Assembly (NCBI GenBank): GCA_945876945.1
Contig: CAMCQE010000032.1
Span: forward strand, 1-33,466
From: Klebsiella pneumoniae
Lineage (GTDB): Bacteria > Pseudomonadota > Gammaproteobacteria > Ga0077536
Direction: 5' to 3'
DNA length: 33,466 nt
The notes under the pieces were generated by a model. It was not told the DNA's origin. It searched no databases and was given only the letters and a program-made list of their open reading frames with translations. Positions within the stretch are counted from its first letter, which is position 1. Every line of letters starts with the position of its first letter. Both the position numbers and the translations under genes were made by a program. Below, in pieces: positions 32,814 through 33,466 of the stretch.

Positions 32814-33466
32814 GTGGCTAAAAATAAACTAAAGGGCTTGGTGCTCGCGGGCGGCACCGTCGCCAGCGCGATGGCCGGCACTGCGGCTTACGCCGTAGAC
32901 GTCAACATTTCGGGATTTGTTCGGCAGGAAATCGCGGTTTCAGTGTCCGACGAAGGGAACCCGTTCAACACGGCTTCCAACGACTTCATGGGCCGAGTCA
33001 TTCCTAACGTCACCAACCCTGGCGTGGGTCTCAGCAACGGCGGGGACCTGACGCCCGGCGGAACAGTGTCCACCGGCAAAGGAGTGCCGTTTGATAACGG
33101 CGGGTTCACCTCCCCAATCAAAGGCTTAACTGCCACTTCTGGCGCGGCAGCAAGCGGTGCCTACGTTGGCGCGATGGCCGGGCGCATGGCCGGCGCGGCC
33201 GCTGGCTGTCTCGCCACTGGAACCTGCGGAGCTACCGCCAGAGGCTTGCGCGACGACAACACTTTCAACCTCTTCGCTACGCGCGCTGAAATTGACGTGA
33301 TGGCCCAGTGGAACGACTCAATCAAAACCTTCGTCAAATTCCGCGCCTTCTCCGACTATCAGGAGAAGTTCAACGACCAGCTCGGCACCCCGGGCGGCCA
33401 CTTTGCTGCCGACTTTGGCTTTTACGGCCAGCAGGCGGGCAACGTGCTGGAATGGAACACGCCGAG
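32814..33466 (+). CDS. DUF1302 family protein, 5' part (runs off window end)
   Basis: An open frame of 217 codons continues past the window end. GTG 32814 has GAGGAG and GGAG just upstream. Residues 1-27 form a signal peptide (VLAGGTVASAMAGTAAYA). The mature start VDVNISGFVRQEIAVSVSDEGNPFN and the later FNLFATRAEIDVMAQWNDSIKTFVKFRAFSDYQEKFN are beta-barrel-like, as in DUF1302 outer-membrane proteins. Between them (about 109-144) is an alanine/glycine-rich insert with repeated small residues (GAMAGRMAGAAAG) and two cysteines, Cys132 and Cys138, unusual for an outer-membrane strand. DUF1302 genes usually pair with DUF1329, expected beyond the window. The function is unknown, with a role in hydrophobic-compound handling inferred from context only. 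Confidence 0.8.
   Translation, partial: MAKNKLKGLVLAGGTVASAMAGTAAYAVDVNISGFVRQEIAVSVSDEGNPFNTASNDFMGRVIPNVTNPGVGLSNGGDLTPGGTVSTGKGVPFDNGGFTSPIKGLTATSGAAASGAYVGAMAGRMAGAAAGCLATGTCGATARGLRDDNTFNLFATRAEIDVMAQWNDSIKTFVKFRAFSDYQEKFNDQLGTPGGHFAADFGFYGQQAGNVLEWNTP

Noticed and set aside
1-33466. CRISPR array or prophage/IS elements
   Set aside because: No regularly spaced direct repeats, transposase, integrase or terminal inverted repeats were seen anywhere in the window.

Overview
The window is GC-rich, densely coded chromosomal DNA from what looks like an aerobic or microaerobic proteobacterium, most likely a gammaproteobacterium. The evidence is indirect: REP-like palindromes of the GTGGGAGCGGCC type at 15175-15296, an FNR-type regulator with the full CX2CX5C cluster motif, a type II sulfide:quinone oxidoreductase, and an RND / YCF48 / DUF1302 outer-envelope cluster. 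No rRNA, tRNA, CRISPR array, prophage or insertion sequence was seen.

Layout. 1-4.0 kb: M18 aminopeptidase (minus) divergent from a P-type cation ATPase. 4.0-5.05 kb: fused SoxY/SoxZ-like carrier and a 50-residue basic protein two bases downstream. 5.06-6.3 kb: alpha/beta hydrolase and cupin (minus). 6.4-8.2 kb: Nu-type glutathione transferase and class I fructose-1,6-bisphosphatase. 8.2-9.5 kb: an OprB-type carbohydrate porin split by one in-frame TGA. 9.7-13.3 kb: small secreted protein, cysteine synthase CysK, a secreted CxxCH protein with a long helical tail, and a CDF metal transporter. 13.3-16.0 kb: QueE homologue with unusual cysteine spacing, an LLM flavin monooxygenase, a REP-like cluster, a mini-cupin and a ComFB-like protein. 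16.1-20.0 kb: HyuA/HyuB-type ATP-dependent amidohydrolase or carboxylase pair. 20.0-21.65 kb: receiver-HPt protein and the decayed remains of an LLM oxidoreductase plus alpha/beta hydrolase. 21.8-25.6 kb: a regulatory block of universal stress protein, PAS histidine kinase, FixJ-type response regulator, FNR and a degenerate receiver that overlaps fnr. 25.8-28.6 kb: type II SQR and, convergent, a flavin-dependent tryptophan-type halogenase. 28.7-33.5 kb: a strong sigma70-like promoter, a 12-TM RND/MMPL transporter, a YCF48 beta-propeller, and the 5' part of a DUF1302 gene cut by the window end.

How the genes may work together. The 22-25.6 kb block resembles the FixL-FixJ-FixK/FNR oxygen cascade. 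It adds a pseudo-receiver translationally coupled to fnr, which could play the feedback role that receiver-like FixT plays in alphaproteobacteria. An FNR-like box sits about 41 bp before a possible start site for uspA. The last 4.7 kb is one envelope-transport unit (inner-membrane RND pump, periplasmic propeller, DUF1302 protein) whose substrate is unknown. Three genes are visibly broken (porin, LLM oxidoreductase, hydrolase), suggesting recent loss of uptake or catabolic functions.
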